Source of the DNA: an uncultured Oscillospiraceae bacterium
Lineage (GTDB): Bacteria > Bacillota > Clostridia > Oscillospirales > Acutalibacteraceae
Direction of reading: 5' to 3'
Length of the DNA: 6,405 bases
Assembly: GCA_905203795.1 (NCBI GenBank)
Contig: CAJKXG010000077.1
Location: forward strand, 1 to 6,405
The position numbers were made by a program, and so were the translations under genes. The stretch's first letter is position 1, and each line of letters opens with the position of its first letter. Positions 6,050-6,405 of this stretch are shown in pieces. The notes beneath the pieces were generated by a model, which worked only from the letters and a program-made list of their open reading frames with translations, made no database searches and was not told the DNA's origin.

Positions 6050-6078
6050 AGTATACTATATTTTCCGCCTTTTGACAA
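6050..6078 (-). promoter_or_regulatory. Sigma-A promoter of the lrp-aminotransferase-ispE-reductase operon
   Basis: Read on the - strand, TTGTCA (6078-6073) is followed by a 17-bp spacer and TATACT (6055-6050). Both boxes differ from consensus by one base, and the spacing is optimal. Transcription would start near 6043, leaving about 35 bases before the regulator start codon. No other clear promoter is seen until spoIIR, supporting one transcript for the four genes. Confidence 0.85.
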
Positions 6079-6118
6079 GCCCGAAAACGGCATTCTGCAC
6101 AAAGAAATTTGCAGACAG

Positions 6119-6156
6119 AAAGGTTCCCCCGAAAAACAGCTTTCGGGAGAACCTTT
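6119..6156 (-). terminator. Terminator of the FN3-domain protein gene
   Basis: An 8-bp stem AAAGGTTC/GAACCTTT (6119-6126 with 6149-6156), one C-A mismatch, then 7 bp (6128-6134 with 6141-6147) and a six-base loop. It begins about 28 bases after the stop at 6185 on the - strand. The following sequence (CTGTCTGC) is poor in T beyond the stem's own TTT, so the strength is less certain. Confidence 0.65.
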
Positions 6157-6184
6157 CCGACAGGTACCTGCTAAGATGAACGGT

Positions 6185-6405
6185 TTAATCAACCTTGACC
6201 GTCGCGGCGCCTTTGACATAACCGCTGTCGTTATAAGCATCCACGGTGAACCAATAGCCCACGCCCATATTGAGGTTGCGGACGGTCACGGCGGTATCGC
6301 CGATCACCTGATAGTGGAGATTCAGCGAATCCTCATGGCAGCCGTAGCGCAGGACATATCCCTGTGCGCCCTCCACGGCGTCCCACGTGACAGTAGCCGT
6401 GCGCT
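6185..6405 (-). CDS. C-terminal end of a fibronectin type III domain protein (partial)
   Basis: The frame is open to the right edge and ends at TAA 6185. The visible 73 residues read RTATVTWDAVEGAQGYVLRYG at the start and continue with HYQVIGDTAVTVRNL, GVGYWFTVDAYNDSGY and TVKVD. This is a fibronectin type III domain: the early TVTWDAVEGAQGY strand pair, the central turn and the late Y.F.V.AYN..G strand. The domain ends exactly at the C-terminus, as in secreted glycan-binding or cell-surface enzymes of Clostridia, where it serves as an accessory module. The rest of the protein, including any catalytic domain or signal peptide, is outside the window. A GTG at 6376 inside the domain would give 63 residues, but it splits the domain and is not a credible start. 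Confidence 0.8.
   Translation of the reverse strand, partial: RTATVTWDAVEGAQGYVLRYGCHEDSLNLHYQVIGDTAVTVRNLNMGVGYWFTVDAYNDSGYVKGAATVKVD

Noticed and set aside
1..6405. CRISPR array, transposase or phage module
   Set aside because: I find no spaced direct repeats, integrase or transposase motifs, or phage structural genes in the window.

Overview
The window looks like a chromosomal segment of an endospore-forming member of the Clostridia, probably Oscillospiraceae/Ruminococcaceae-like. This rests on a spoIIR gene (known only from endospore formers), a DUF4180 gene, an aldo/keto reductase with a C-terminal ferredoxin part, and GC-rich genes with strong AGGAGG-type ribosome binding sites. The genus is an inference; no rRNA or tRNA gene is present.

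Left part (1-1500, + strand): a terminator from an upstream gene; a free-standing, AT-rich DUF4180 gene with its own near-consensus housekeeping promoter; an intergenic stretch of about 340 bp holding two strong terminator hairpins and a short repeat-like segment; then two small, very cysteine-rich genes in tandem. The first of these two carries an apparent one-base deletion near 888. A sequence resembling a sigma-K promoter lies upstream of the pair, so a late mother-cell (spore surface) role is a reasonable but unproven idea.

Right part (1530-6013, - strand): a gene series read right to left: Lrp/AsnC-type regulator, PLP aminotransferase, ispE (isoprenoid precursor kinase), aldo/keto reductase with two Fe-S motifs, then, past a hairpin, spoIIR. 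A TTGTCA-17-TATACT promoter lies just before the regulator. The regulator and aminotransferase are 4 bp apart and the next two gaps are 45 and 19 bp, so these four are probably one operon. spoIIR follows a strong hairpin whose 3' arm contains its Shine-Dalgarno region, and it has its own terminator at 1530-1566.

Right edge (6185-6405, - strand): the C-terminal end of a larger protein finishing in a fibronectin type III domain, followed by a terminator hairpin at 6119-6156.

Most genes are ordinary. The parts most worth a second look are the cysteine-rich gene pair with its sporulation-like promoter, and the hairpin that overlaps the spoIIR translation start region.
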